Notes under the pieces: generated by a model | The model's database searches: none | Told to the model about the DNA's origin: nothing | Seen by the model: only the letters and a program-made list of their open reading frames with translations | Shown: positions 52,668-60,912 of the stretch, piece by piece | Numbering within the stretch: the stretch's first letter is position 1 | How the letters are laid out: each line of letters opens with the position of its first letter | Assembly (NCBI GenBank): GCA_964575605.1 | Contig: CAZNRN010000007.1 | Coordinates: 85,581-149,580, forward strand | Source of the DNA: JAPWJZ01 sp964575605 | GTDB lineage: Bacteria; Pseudomonadota; Alphaproteobacteria; Micavibrionales; UBA2020 | Direction of reading: 5' to 3' | Length of the DNA stretch: 64,000 bases | Translations under genes and position numbers: made by a program

Positions 52668-53654
52668 TCAGGAACCGCGGATGCTATCCGAGAGAAGCCC
52701 TACGGCCGTCGCGAAATAGCTGGATTTATTCCATTTCATGATCACGCGATAATTGTCATATACAACATAGGCAGCTGTGCCCGGCCCGCCCGGCTGGACG
52801 ATCGAGGCCTGGTATTCGCCTTCAAACGGAATGCTGCTCTTGCCGTCCGGCAGGCGTACGCCTTTGTCGTGCCAGAACTGCAGCGTATAGACGTTGTTCA
52901 CACCCAGCAGACCGGGATCGATATGCGTGGGCAGCCAAACCTTGCGGCCCCAGGGCACGCCCTTTTTCCAGCCGCTGGAGGACAGGTAATTGGCGGCAGA
53001 GGCAAAGACATCAGCCTCGGTCCCCCAGATATCGCGGCGGCCGTCCTTGTTGAAGTCTTCGGCGAATTTAAAGAAGCTGGTCGGCATGAACTGGCTCTGG
53101 CCCATCGCCCCCGCCCACGAGCCTTTCATGCGGGCATGCGTTACATGCCCCTCGTCCAGTATTTTCAAGGCTTTGAACAATTCATCTCTGAAATAGCTTC
53201 CGCGCCTCCCGTCATAGGCCAGCGTCGCCAGCGCCTCGACAACATCAAAGCCGCCCGTGTTGCGGCCATAGCTGGTTTCAATTCCCCAGAGCGCGACGAC
53301 GACCTGTTTTTCGACGCCATAGGCCTCGCTCACCTTGTTCAGCACGCCGCGGTAGGCGGCGGCCTTGGAGCGGCCGGTCTGCACGCGCTCGGACGTGACG
53401 GTGCGTTTCAGGTAGTCCTCGAATTTCGTTGTGCCTTCGGGCTGGGCGCGGTCAAGTTCCAGCACGCGGTCGATGGGCTTGAGAGTATCCGGCAATGCTG
53501 CGTGGACTGTTTTGGCCGAAATGCCTTTTTGAAGAGCTTCCTGCTGGAGCTCTTTCAGCCAGACCTTGAAATCTTTTTGCGTCTCGGCATGCGCCGCATA
53601 AACGGGGAAAGCCAGCCCCGCCATAACAATCAAAGCCAGAAATTTATGAAACAA
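52668..53654 (-). CDS. Membrane-bound/soluble lytic murein transglycosylase, MltB family
   Basis: The 328-aa enzyme cuts peptidoglycan. The catalytic Glu lies in VALWGIETSYGRN, and the AMGQSQFMPTSFFKFAEDFN and NYLSSSGWKKG motifs are typical. I start at TTG 53654, which has GGGGGA upstream and begins a proper signal peptide (MFHKFLALIVMAGLAFPVYA). A GTG at 53738 would add an unlikely N-terminus. No lipobox is seen. Confidence 0.88.
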   Translation of the reverse strand: MFHKFLALIVMAGLAFPVYAAHAETQKDFKVWLKELQQEALQKGISAKTVHAALPDTLKPIDRVLELDRAQPEGTTKFEDYLKRTVTSERVQTGRSKAAAYRGVLNKVSEAYGVEKQVVVALWGIETSYGRNTGGFDVVEALATLAYDGRRGSYFRDELFKALKILDEGHVTHARMKGSWAGAMGQSQFMPTSFFKFAEDFNKDGRRDIWGTEADVFASAANYLSSSGWKKGVPWGRKVWLPTHIDPGLLGVNNVYTLQFWHDKGVRLPDGKSSIPFEGEYQASIVQPGGPGTAAYVVYDNYRVIMKWNKSSYFATAVGLLSDSIRGS

Positions 53655-53769
53655 TCCAATCCCCCATCGTCTTGCTGATTGTAGCGAAACGGTGTTGTTC
53701 AAGTCAAACAAACTTGGATCCCTGCATAGGATTTGCACTGGCAGCTGAATCAGCTCATCGAAAAAATAT

Positions 53770-53859
53770 TGGCGGATGGGGTGAGATTCGAACTCACGGT
53801 GAGGTTACCCCCACGCTAGTTTTCAAGACTAGAGCCATAAACCACTCGGCCACCCATCC
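53770..53859 (-). tRNA. tRNA-Ser (anticodon TGA)
   Basis: The minus-strand 90-nt gene runs from GGATGGG to CCCATCC-G-CCA. D-arm GCCGAGTGGTT, anticodon loop CTTGAAA (TGA), a long class-II variable arm (GCGTGGGGGTAACCTCACC) and T-loop TTCGAAT are present. CCA is encoded. Confidence 0.95.
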
Positions 53860-53978
53860 GCAGGGAAATTATTACTACTATACACACGCGTTAGCTTGCA
53901 ACTGTAAGAGCCTTTTCGAGGCTGCATCAGTTATTAAATACAGGCTTAATTGGCATTATTGACATTTTCAGCCACATA

Positions 53979-53993
53979 GAACAAAATAGGAAC
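53979..53993 (+). promoter_or_regulatory. LexA (SOS) box of the Y-family polymerase gene
   Basis: GAAC-AAAATAG-GAAC is the exact reverse complement of GTTC-N7-GTTC. It lies 16 bases before the TTG start of the polymerase gene. Confidence 0.82.
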
Positions 53994-54009
53994 ATTAGGA
54001 TTGTAGCCC

Positions 54010-55293
54010 TTGCCACGTGTATCAAACCCCTTCGTCCCACCCGCCGGACTCCGCTGGCTGTATGTGGACTTCAACAGCTACTTCGCCAGTGTCGAGCAGC
54101 AGCTGAACCCTGCCCTGCGCGGCAAGCCCGTGGCCGTGGTGCCGGTGAACACGGATTCCACCTGCGCCATCGCGGCGAGTTACGAGGCCAAGGCTTTCGG
54201 GGTCAAAACAGGCACCCCCATTTACGAAGCCAGGAAAATGTGCCCGGGACTGATTTGCGTGCTGGGGCGGCACGACCATTACGTCGAATTCCACGAGCGC
54301 ATCCTCGACGAAATCGACAGGCATATCCCCGTCACCGCCGTCTGCTCGATCGACGAAATGGCCTGCGGGCTGATGAAGAACGAGTACTCCGTCGCGCGCT
54401 CCACCGAAATCGCGAAATCGATCAAGGCGGGCCTGGCGAAAAATGTCGGCGAATACGTGCGCTGCTCGATTGGCATCGCGCCCAACAAATACCTCGCCAA
54501 GGTCGCGACCGATTTGCAAAAGCCCGACGGGCTGACCATTTTGCAGCCACAGGATTTCGGACGCCTGCTGGAGCTGAAATTGCGCGACCTGCCCGGCATC
54601 GGGGCGAACATCGAAAAGCGCCTGAACAACGCAGGAATCTACGACATGCAAAAGCTGATGAGCCTGCAGCCCAAGCATATGCGCGCCGTCTGGGGTAACC
54701 TGTGGGGCGAAAAAATGTGGTACTACCTGCGCGGCTATGAAATACCCGACGAGGAAACCAAACGCAGTTCCATCGGCCACAGCCATGTGCTGGCGCCCGA
54801 GATGCGCCCGCCCGCACAAGCCTGGATTATCGCCCAAAGGCTGGCCAGCAAATGCGCCGCGCGCCTGCGCCGCATGGAATATTTCGCGGGCGCGTTTTCG
54901 CTCTCGCTGCGGCTGGAAAGCGGCGAACGTTTCGGGCTGGAGGCGCGCATCCCCCATGCTCAGGACAGTTTTACCTTCCTCGAGCTGCTGCAGGACATGT
55001 GGCACTCGATCCTGATGGAAAGCGGCAGCCGACGCATCAAAAAGATTTCCATCACCCTTTCGGGCCTCGTGCCCAAGGGGCAGGTGCAGCCCGACCTTTT
55101 CGCCAGCATCGACAAACCAGCGGAAAAGAAACGCGCTAAAAACGAAGAAATATCTAAGGCGATGGACAAGCTGAACCAGAAATTCGGCAAGGACACCGTC
55201 ATGGTCGGCATGACCGCACAGCAAGGCAAGGCCTTCACGGGCACCAAAATCGCGTTTACACGCATTCCGGATATCGAAGAGTTCGTCGAGTAG
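54010..55293 (+). CDS. Y-family DNA polymerase (DinB-like), SOS-controlled
   Basis: The 427-aa protein has the palm acidic residues in LYVDFNSYFASVE and VCSIDEMACG and the fingers region IAASYEAKAFGVKTGTPIY. HhH motifs (DLPGIGANIEKRLNN) and a little finger follow. It is a divergent DinB/ImuB-like clade, not classic DinB. It starts at TTG, with AGGA about 11 bases upstream. The LexA box just ahead predicts damage induction; translesion synthesis is the expected job. Unlike ImuB it keeps its catalytic acids. Confidence 0.92.
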   Translation: MPRVSNPFVPPAGLRWLYVDFNSYFASVEQQLNPALRGKPVAVVPVNTDSTCAIAASYEAKAFGVKTGTPIYEARKMCPGLICVLGRHDHYVEFHERILDEIDRHIPVTAVCSIDEMACGLMKNEYSVARSTEIAKSIKAGLAKNVGEYVRCSIGIAPNKYLAKVATDLQKPDGLTILQPQDFGRLLELKLRDLPGIGANIEKRLNNAGIYDMQKLMSLQPKHMRAVWGNLWGEKMWYYLRGYEIPDEETKRSSIGHSHVLAPEMRPPAQAWIIAQRLASKCAARLRRMEYFAGAFSLSLRLESGERFGLEARIPHAQDSFTFLELLQDMWHSILMESGSRRIKKISITLSGLVPKGQVQPDLFASIDKPAEKKRAKNEEISKAMDKLNQKFGKDTVMVGMTAQQGKAFTGTKIAFTRIPDIEEFVE

Positions 55294-55866
55294 TTATTTA
55301 CCGCGCTTGAAGTTCGGCTTCAGCAACCCGCCCGGGCGCTGTTCCTTCAACTTTTTCAGGTGCTCCAGCGTCGCGGCTCGGGCGGCGGTTTCCTCTATCT
55401 CGCGTTTTTGCTGCTGCGCCTGTTTTTCTTTTTGCGCAAGCCACGACTGGATCAGCTCGGCCATGCCGTTATGACTGCTGCGTTCGGCCGCCATCAGGGG
55501 CGTGGTGCCGAATTCGTCCTGCACGTCGAGGCGTGCGCCGCGGTCTAGCAACAGCGCGACAACTTCGCGCTTGCCGCCTTCGGCCGCCCAGGTCAGTGCG
55601 GGTTTGTTGTTCGTGCCGCCGGCATTGATGTCAGCGCCACGGTCCAGCAGCAGTTCGACCATCGCGGTATCACCCGCAAAGGCCGCCCAGGTCAGCGCCC
55701 GCGCGTTAATGTTGTCGCGCGCATCCACAATCGCCGCGCCGAAGCGGTCGAGGTGTTCGCGCACGGTATTAATGTCGGCGGAATGCGCCGCGCGGCAGAA
55801 ATTTTCAATGTCTTCCGACGTGGGCGGGTTGGACGGAAATGAATCCTTCAAAGGCTTCGGCGTCAT
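55294..55866 (-). CDS. Ankyrin-repeat protein
   Basis: The 190-aa protein has about four ankyrin repeats (ARALTWAAFAGDTAMVELLL, KPALTWAAEGGKREVVALLL, FGTTPLMAAERSSHNGMAEL) and a Gln/Lys-rich C-terminal helix. ATG 55866 is preceded by GGAG. Function unknown. Confidence 0.88.
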   Translation of the reverse strand: MTPKPLKDSFPSNPPTSEDIENFCRAAHSADINTVREHLDRFGAAIVDARDNINARALTWAAFAGDTAMVELLLDRGADINAGGTNNKPALTWAAEGGKREVVALLLDRGARLDVQDEFGTTPLMAAERSSHNGMAELIQSWLAQKEKQAQQQKREIEETAARAATLEHLKKLKEQRPGGLLKPNFKRGK

Positions 55867-55961
55867 GCGAAAAGCTCCGTAACTCTTAAAGCGATAATGT
55901 GTCAGTTGACGCACATTATGGCTTCTGGATTTGAAATGCCAGAGGGAATTGGGATGGAGAT

Positions 55962-56429
55962 TTACAGATTACCGGACCTGGGCGCAGGGACATCGCGCGA
56001 GACGATGCGCATGAAGCCCCTTTTGTGGACATCACTGGCAAGCTGCTGCGCCTCTTTCATGAATGAGGCCGAAACCTGTCCCCAGACAACGGTGCCGCTG
56101 TTGCGGCCGGGAACGCGGGCAAGGTCAACGCCCGGCCAGTCAAATTTATTGATGTCAGAGCACATCAGCCATTTCGGCTCGCTATCGAGGCCGATGCGGC
56201 GGCATGTTTCCGCCGGAACCTGCAGGGCATCCTGGGGATGGAAAGGCGCGGTATGCGTGATTGGCGCGACAATGACGGTTTTCTTACCAGACTTTGACTC
56301 ACCGACCCCGAGGATTAGGCACGGGCGGTTCTTCTCGCCCTTGCTGATTTTGCCAGCCTGACGCGGCCAGAGAAAACAGTAGCTGATAACCATACCGACT
56401 TGAGGATTTGGATAAGTCACAGACATCAC
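55962..56429 (-). CDS. PemK/MazF-like toxin
   Basis: The 155-aa protein resembles PemK/MazF-family mRNA interferases found in alphaproteobacteria. GMVISYCFLWPRQAGKISKG, NRPCLILGVG and VAPITHTAPFHPQDALQVP match. WPGVDLARVPGR comes near the end. It overlaps the antitoxin gene by 4 bases (ATGA), the normal order antitoxin then toxin. The family fit is moderate. Confidence 0.72.
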   Translation of the reverse strand: MMSVTYPNPQVGMVISYCFLWPRQAGKISKGEKNRPCLILGVGESKSGKKTVIVAPITHTAPFHPQDALQVPAETCRRIGLDSEPKWLMCSDINKFDWPGVDLARVPGRNSGTVVWGQVSASFMKEAQQLASDVHKRGFMRIVSRDVPAPRSGNL

Positions 56430-56677
56430 TTCTTCCCCTCCTCGTCAAATTGCTTCAGCTCTTCGGGAATTTCAGATGAGAGGATTGTGTTCATGTCCTC
56501 GTCCGACAGTTCGCTGATATGCATAGCCTGCCGGTTCTGGTTGCGCAAAATCTCGAACAGCTCATAGGGGATCATCACCGCATGCGGCTTGCCGTGCTTT
56601 TCAATGATGAGGCTTTCGCTGACATCATTTTTAAGCAAAAAATCGTACAGGTCGACGAAGTCGATTTTTTCTGTCAT
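56426..56677 (-). CDS. Antitoxin partner (Phd/YefM-like)
   Basis: The 83-aa protein starts MTEKIDFVDLYDFLLKNDV, with ESLIIEKHGKPHAVMIPYEL typical of Phd/YefM DNA-binding domains. The acidic C-terminus (EDMNTILSSEIPEELKQFDE) is the likely toxin-binding tail. I use ATG 56677. Confidence 0.72.
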   Translation of the reverse strand: MTEKIDFVDLYDFLLKNDVSESLIIEKHGKPHAVMIPYELFEILRNQNRQAMHISELSDEDMNTILSSEIPEELKQFDEEGKK

Positions 56678-56766
56678 TTTGCACTGGGCTCCCGGCACTA
56701 TTATAATAATAAAACGGCCTTATGGATACATAATATTTCTTAATACAGTTAAATCAAGGGGATAAC

Positions 56767-57117
56767 ATGAAAATAAGGACCGTTTATTTCAAAGTCCCCG
56801 ATGTCGCCAAAGCTGCCGCCTTCTGGTCCGGATTGTTACAAGTCAAGCCGCACAAGGATTTCGACAGCTGGAAAGAGATCAACTGCAACAACATCCGCTT
56901 GGGTTTCCTGTTGAACGATTTCGGCGATAAATTCAGCGGCTCCGGCTGTGTGCCGGTGTTTGAATTCGAGGACGCCGCCCTGCCCGCCTATATCGAACGC
57001 GCCAAGGCCTTAGGCGCGACTGTCATCGTCGACGGGCTCGACGATCCCAACATGAAATCCATCGCCTTCCGCGACCCCATGGGCCACGAATTCGAATTAT
57101 CGCGGTTTCACGACTGA
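56767..57117 (+). CDS. VOC-family (glyoxalase-like) protein
   Basis: The 116-aa protein has the VOC pattern: VYFKVPDVAKAAAFWSGLL at the front and SIAFRDPMGHEFELSRF at the end. Two short beta-alpha-beta units suggest a dimeric metal enzyme or resistance-type binding protein. Substrate unknown. A partial copy of its end lies 470 bases downstream. Confidence 0.85.
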   Translation: MKIRTVYFKVPDVAKAAAFWSGLLQVKPHKDFDSWKEINCNNIRLGFLLNDFGDKFSGSGCVPVFEFEDAALPAYIERAKALGATVIVDGLDDPNMKSIAFRDPMGHEFELSRFHD

Positions 57118-57251
57118 GCTGGCTTAGCCCTTTCGGAAACGCTAATAACCGATATAAAACAGTATCGTAGTCTAATATATTTGACATAATGTTGTTGATC
57201 TGGCATTGTACAAATCAAGACAACAGAATGCTTTTTTCGAGGCTGTATAAG

Positions 57252-57449
57252 ATGCAAAACAACGAAGATAACCCCGGCTACACGCCCAAACCTCTGGAAC
57301 GCCCGAAGCTGAAGATTCCCCAGCCTCTCAGCGATGGCGAAAGGCTGCGCTACAAAAAACCGCCCACGCCATCACCCCTGCTCTCGATTGACGGCAAAAC
57401 CGTGCTGCCAAATATCAGGCAGCCGGGCCGAGGCACGCCTTTCGGCTGA
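57252..57449 (+). CDS. Small Pro-rich unknown protein
   Basis: The 65-aa product is mainly disordered, with PPTPSPLLSIDGKTVLP near the end. ATG 57252 has GAGG about 9 bases before it; other ATGs lie at 57189 and 57228. It sits between the VOC gene and its broken copy. Not recognised; moderate support. Confidence 0.45.
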   Translation: MQNNEDNPGYTPKPLERPKLKIPQPLSDGERLRYKKPPTPSPLLSIDGKTVLPNIRQPGRGTPFG

Positions 57450-57489
57450 TGAGTTGAGCAAATCAGAGTGACATTGATTAGATCGTGAA

Positions 57490-57594
57490 GGCGCGATAGT
57501 GCTGGTCGACGGCCTCGACGACCCCAACATGAAATCCATCGCCTTCCGCGACCCCTTCGGCCACGAATTCGAGTTGTCGCGGTTTCATAAGTAA
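57490..57594 (+). pseudogene. Broken partial copy of the VOC gene (3' end only)
   Basis: About 105 bases repeat the end of the 56767 gene with roughly 85-90% identity. Translation gives VDGLDDPNMKSIAFRDPFG then HEFELSRFHK and a stop. No start codon or N-terminal part is seen nearby. It is either a remnant of a second VOC gene or a partial duplication. Confidence 0.75.
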
Positions 57595-57597
57595 CGG

Positions 57598-59526
57598 CTA
57601 TTCATCCTTATAGACCAAGGTGAAACAATTCTTGGGAATTGTAAGCGTGTCGCCGGTGGCCACGTTAACCAGTACATTTTCATCCTGCCATGCCATATCT
57701 TTTTTATTGATGCCCGGCCCGAATACAATCCAGTTGGCGTAGCCATGCTTCCAGATGTAGTCCGTCAACTGTTTTGCAGGCGATGAAACGTTGTCGACGC
57801 CAAGGATGATCGTTTCGCGCTGCATTTTGATTATTTCCGCAGTCTCTGATCGTTCTTTTTTGACGGACAGCGAGAGCTCGTTGCCCGGGGCGCCGCGAAT
57901 GGCGGCTACGGCCTCCTTGAAGCTCAGGCCCGTAACATCCTGTCCGTTGACAGTGATAATCCGGTCACCTTTGCGGATGCCGGCCCGCGCAGCAGGCTTG
58001 CCTTCGAAAGCTTCTTGTACAATCAGTTCGCCTCCCTTCTTGAGGAAACTGAGCCCTACGCCGCCATAAGCCGGCGGCCCCTGCTTTGCCTCGCCGCGTT
58101 CTATATACAACGTCTTGTCGGAGGGCAATTCGGCATCGGCACAGCTTTTGCTGATTTTCATCTTGCCCCAGTTTTTTTCGATGATGAAAATATCGGTGCC
58201 CGTTCCTGCGTTGATGTCATCGCTGCCGCCCCGGGTGGCGTATATTTCGTTCCCAGTGAGGTCGATTACTTTGTCGGTATTGTCGTCTTTAAAATACGCC
58301 TGGTCTTCGCCTTCCTGTTTTGAGGGGTCAAACGGCGGGCGTTTAAGCACACGGATCATCCCCGTGCCATACCATTCCGCCACCGCGATCATTGTCGAAA
58401 CCTTACGTTTTTTCATTTGCCCGATGAGAATGCCGATACTCGCGCGAGCCGCGGGCGTCGGCAGGCCGGCCGCCCATTTTTCGTAGAGCGCAATATCGCT
58501 TTCGAGGTCGGGATCAAAGTGGATGGCGCCTGTCATATCCAGTTTGCGCATATGGGGTGGCAGGCCTGCCGTCAATTCGTCGGGCGTCCATCGCCGGGAA
58601 ATATTATCCTTCGTACCTGAAGCAGTCCGCGGCATGCGCGACGTCCATCGCCATTTCTTTTGCAGCAGGTAGCGGTTGTCGCATGTTTTGCGCTGCTCAA
58701 CTGAAACGCCGCGCGAAATCTTCACGGTGCGCACAGCGCCTTCGCTGTCAGTCGCGCCCCATTCATCATAGGCAGGATCGGTGCCTTCACCTTTTTTCCA
58801 TGTCAGGCAGCCGTCGACCTCGACCTTATCCAGTTCCTTGTCGGCGTCGATCTGCATGGCATTGCCCTCGAGCCGTGCCAGGCCCGGTGCTTCGATATTG
58901 ATATTGTTCGCTTTGCCGTTGGCATAAAGGATAATCTCCATACTGATCGTCGAAACGCCGTCGAGGTCGAGCGACCCCTCTTTCCCCAGCAGCGTATCGC
59001 GCCCCCCTCCGCCGTCTATCAACCCCTGTCGCGCATTGGCGTCGCGCGCCTCCGACATATACTGTGACACCAGCCCGCGCCATTCGACACCTTCGTAATA
59101 CGAGAATGGCCTTGGCACGGTAGCTTCGGGCGGAGGCGGCGCGCTTGCCTGCTGCCCCAGCTCAAACTTCTGTTTCAGGTCTGCTGTGGCGCTCTCCTGT
59201 TTGTCGACCTTGCCCTGCAAGCTATGCAAAGCAGTGTCCTGTTGCTGCAGGCGGTCCTGGATGACACTGTTGTTTTCCTTGTGGCGCGCGTTCCAGCTTT
59301 CCAGCTCCTCAACACGGCTGCGGAGGTCGCGGATTTGGTCGTGGGTGTTATTGATAGCGGTTTGTGCGCTGGTATCCGCAGCACGCATTTCGGTCAGCGC
59401 TTCCATGCTGGCCTCCTGCTGCTGGTAAATCTGCACGGAATGGACGATAGCCATGACCAGCAGCAGGCCGGCAATCCAGCTGACGACAGTTAACGGCGAT
59501 GGCGGTTTTTGGCTTGGCTGCTCCAT
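57598..59526 (-). CDS. Membrane-anchored protein with coiled coil, RTX-like and PDZ domains
   Basis: The 642-aa protein begins with one membrane helix (about 13-33) and then a coiled coil (about 35-130). A Pro-rich linker leads to an unknown domain. Around residue 430 lies GGSDDINAGTGTDIFIIE, like one RTX/hemolysin-type calcium repeat. A PDZ domain (about 489-565, GVGLSFLKKGGELIVQEAFE; AGIRKGDRIITVNGQDVTG) follows, and the C-terminus has FGPGINKKD. No protease triad is seen. The ATG at 59526 is the chosen start, ribosome site weak. The architecture is unusual; it likely acts in the periplasm. Confidence 0.65.
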   Translation of the reverse strand: MEQPSQKPPSPLTVVSWIAGLLLVMAIVHSVQIYQQQEASMEALTEMRAADTSAQTAINNTHDQIRDLRSRVEELESWNARHKENNSVIQDRLQQQDTALHSLQGKVDKQESATADLKQKFELGQQASAPPPPEATVPRPFSYYEGVEWRGLVSQYMSEARDANARQGLIDGGGGRDTLLGKEGSLDLDGVSTISMEIILYANGKANNINIEAPGLARLEGNAMQIDADKELDKVEVDGCLTWKKGEGTDPAYDEWGATDSEGAVRTVKISRGVSVEQRKTCDNRYLLQKKWRWTSRMPRTASGTKDNISRRWTPDELTAGLPPHMRKLDMTGAIHFDPDLESDIALYEKWAAGLPTPAARASIGILIGQMKKRKVSTMIAVAEWYGTGMIRVLKRPPFDPSKQEGEDQAYFKDDNTDKVIDLTGNEIYATRGGSDDINAGTGTDIFIIEKNWGKMKISKSCADAELPSDKTLYIERGEAKQGPPAYGGVGLSFLKKGGELIVQEAFEGKPAARAGIRKGDRIITVNGQDVTGLSFKEAVAAIRGAPGNELSLSVKKERSETAEIIKMQRETIILGVDNVSSPAKQLTDYIWKHGYANWIVFGPGINKKDMAWQDENVLVNVATGDTLTIPKNCFTLVYKDE

Positions 59527-59693
59527 CTTTCGATAGTAACCCCAAAGCCTGAATAAAGACTTTAGCCGTTCTACACCTGTTCCTAAATTATATCCGGCTG
59601 AAATCAATCATCTTTTTTGCCATTGGCGTTATGGATATTGCAGGCTCCTGCCACGAATGGTAAAATATCAATTAACAAGCAGGAGGGTGTGGC

Positions 59694-59936
59694 ATGAGTT
59701 TCGCTGATTCAAAATTTGGACAGGTTGTTGAGAAAGGCGTTTCCGCTTTCCTGACGCTCGGCCTTGTCAGTGCACTCGTAAAGCTCGGCACCACCGATAC
59801 CGGCCCGACCCCCGACCAGAAAGCCGCCATCGCCGCGCATGATGCCGAAGTAAAGGCGGAGATCGCCAAGCAGGACCTGCAAAAGCAGGAAGCTATCCTG
59901 GAAGAACAGCGCCGCCGCATGGCGCCCTCGCCCTAA
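59694..59936 (+). CDS. Small helical unknown protein
   Basis: The 80-aa product has one hydrophobic stretch (VSAFLTLGLVSALVKLG) and a charged helix (KAEIAKQDLQKQEAILEEQRRRM). A strong ribosome site (AGGAGGG) precedes the ATG. Not recognised. Confidence 0.6.
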   Translation: MSFADSKFGQVVEKGVSAFLTLGLVSALVKLGTTDTGPTPDQKAAIAAHDAEVKAEIAKQDLQKQEAILEEQRRRMAPSP

Positions 59937-59977
59937 TCATCATTGAAGGTTAACTGCCTGTTATATAGATTGCTGCC

Positions 59978-60862
59978 ATGAACCGCATTCAGGCAGACCT
60001 TGTACTGTTGCTGGTCGCACTTATCTGGGGTGCGGCCTTTGTGGCGCAGAAGGAAGCCTTCGCGCATGTCGGCACTTATACCTTCGTCGCATCGCGGTTC
60101 TTTTTGTCGATGCTGCTGGTCGCGCCGCTGGCGTGGCGCGAACATAGGCGCAACGAACCCGTCACACGCGCACATGGCATGGAAATCGGATTGCTCTGCA
60201 TTGTCTTTACTGCCGCCGTGGTCTTACAGCAAGCAGGGATAAAACTGACCTCCGTCACTAATGCCGGGTTTCTGACGGGCCTCTATGTGTTGTTCGTGCC
60301 CATCGTCTGCCTGTTGGTTTACAAACAGAAATTATCCGCCTTTATCTATCCCGCCGCGCTACTGTCGGTGATTGGTGTTTACTGCCTGGCGCTGGGCGGG
60401 GGCGACATGACCACACCAGGCTTTGGCGACATGCTGGTGCTGCTCTGCGCCATCGGTTTCGGCTTTCAGGTCGCGATGGTCGGGCGCATCATGGGCAAGG
60501 TGAAAGCGCCAATACGTGTCTGCTTTTGGCAATACGCCGCCTGTTTCGGTATCGCGGCGGTGATGGCCTTTATTTTAGAAACGCCCACATGGGAAGGCAT
60601 TAAGGCCGCTGGCGTGCCGATTTTGTATGCTGGCGCCATCTCCGGCGGCATCGCCTATACGCTGCAAGTCATCGCACAGCAGTTCACTCCCGCCTCCGAC
60701 AGCGCCGTGATTTTAAGCGCCGAAGCCCTTTTCGCTGCTCTGTTTGGCGCAATCATCATGCATGAACGCCTGAGCGTACTGGGCGCGTCAGGCTGCGGCA
60801 TGATTATTATCGCGATTTTAATGGTGGAATTCGGGCCGTTTCTGGTGCGGAAAAAGGCTTAA
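59978..60862 (+). CDS. EamA/DMT-family transporter
   Basis: The 294-aa protein has ten helices in two EamA repeats (LLVALIWGAAFVAQKEAF; MLVLLCAIGFGFQVAMVG). It is a small-molecule exporter or permease of unknown substrate. Confidence 0.92.
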   Translation: MNRIQADLVLLLVALIWGAAFVAQKEAFAHVGTYTFVASRFFLSMLLVAPLAWREHRRNEPVTRAHGMEIGLLCIVFTAAVVLQQAGIKLTSVTNAGFLTGLYVLFVPIVCLLVYKQKLSAFIYPAALLSVIGVYCLALGGGDMTTPGFGDMLVLLCAIGFGFQVAMVGRIMGKVKAPIRVCFWQYAACFGIAAVMAFILETPTWEGIKAAGVPILYAGAISGGIAYTLQVIAQQFTPASDSAVILSAEALFAALFGAIIMHERLSVLGASGCGMIIIAILMVEFGPFLVRKKA

Positions 60863-60912
60863 GCTTTCCATTTTCGCATGGTAATGTCCGGTAACCCAAA
60901 AAGGACAAAGCC

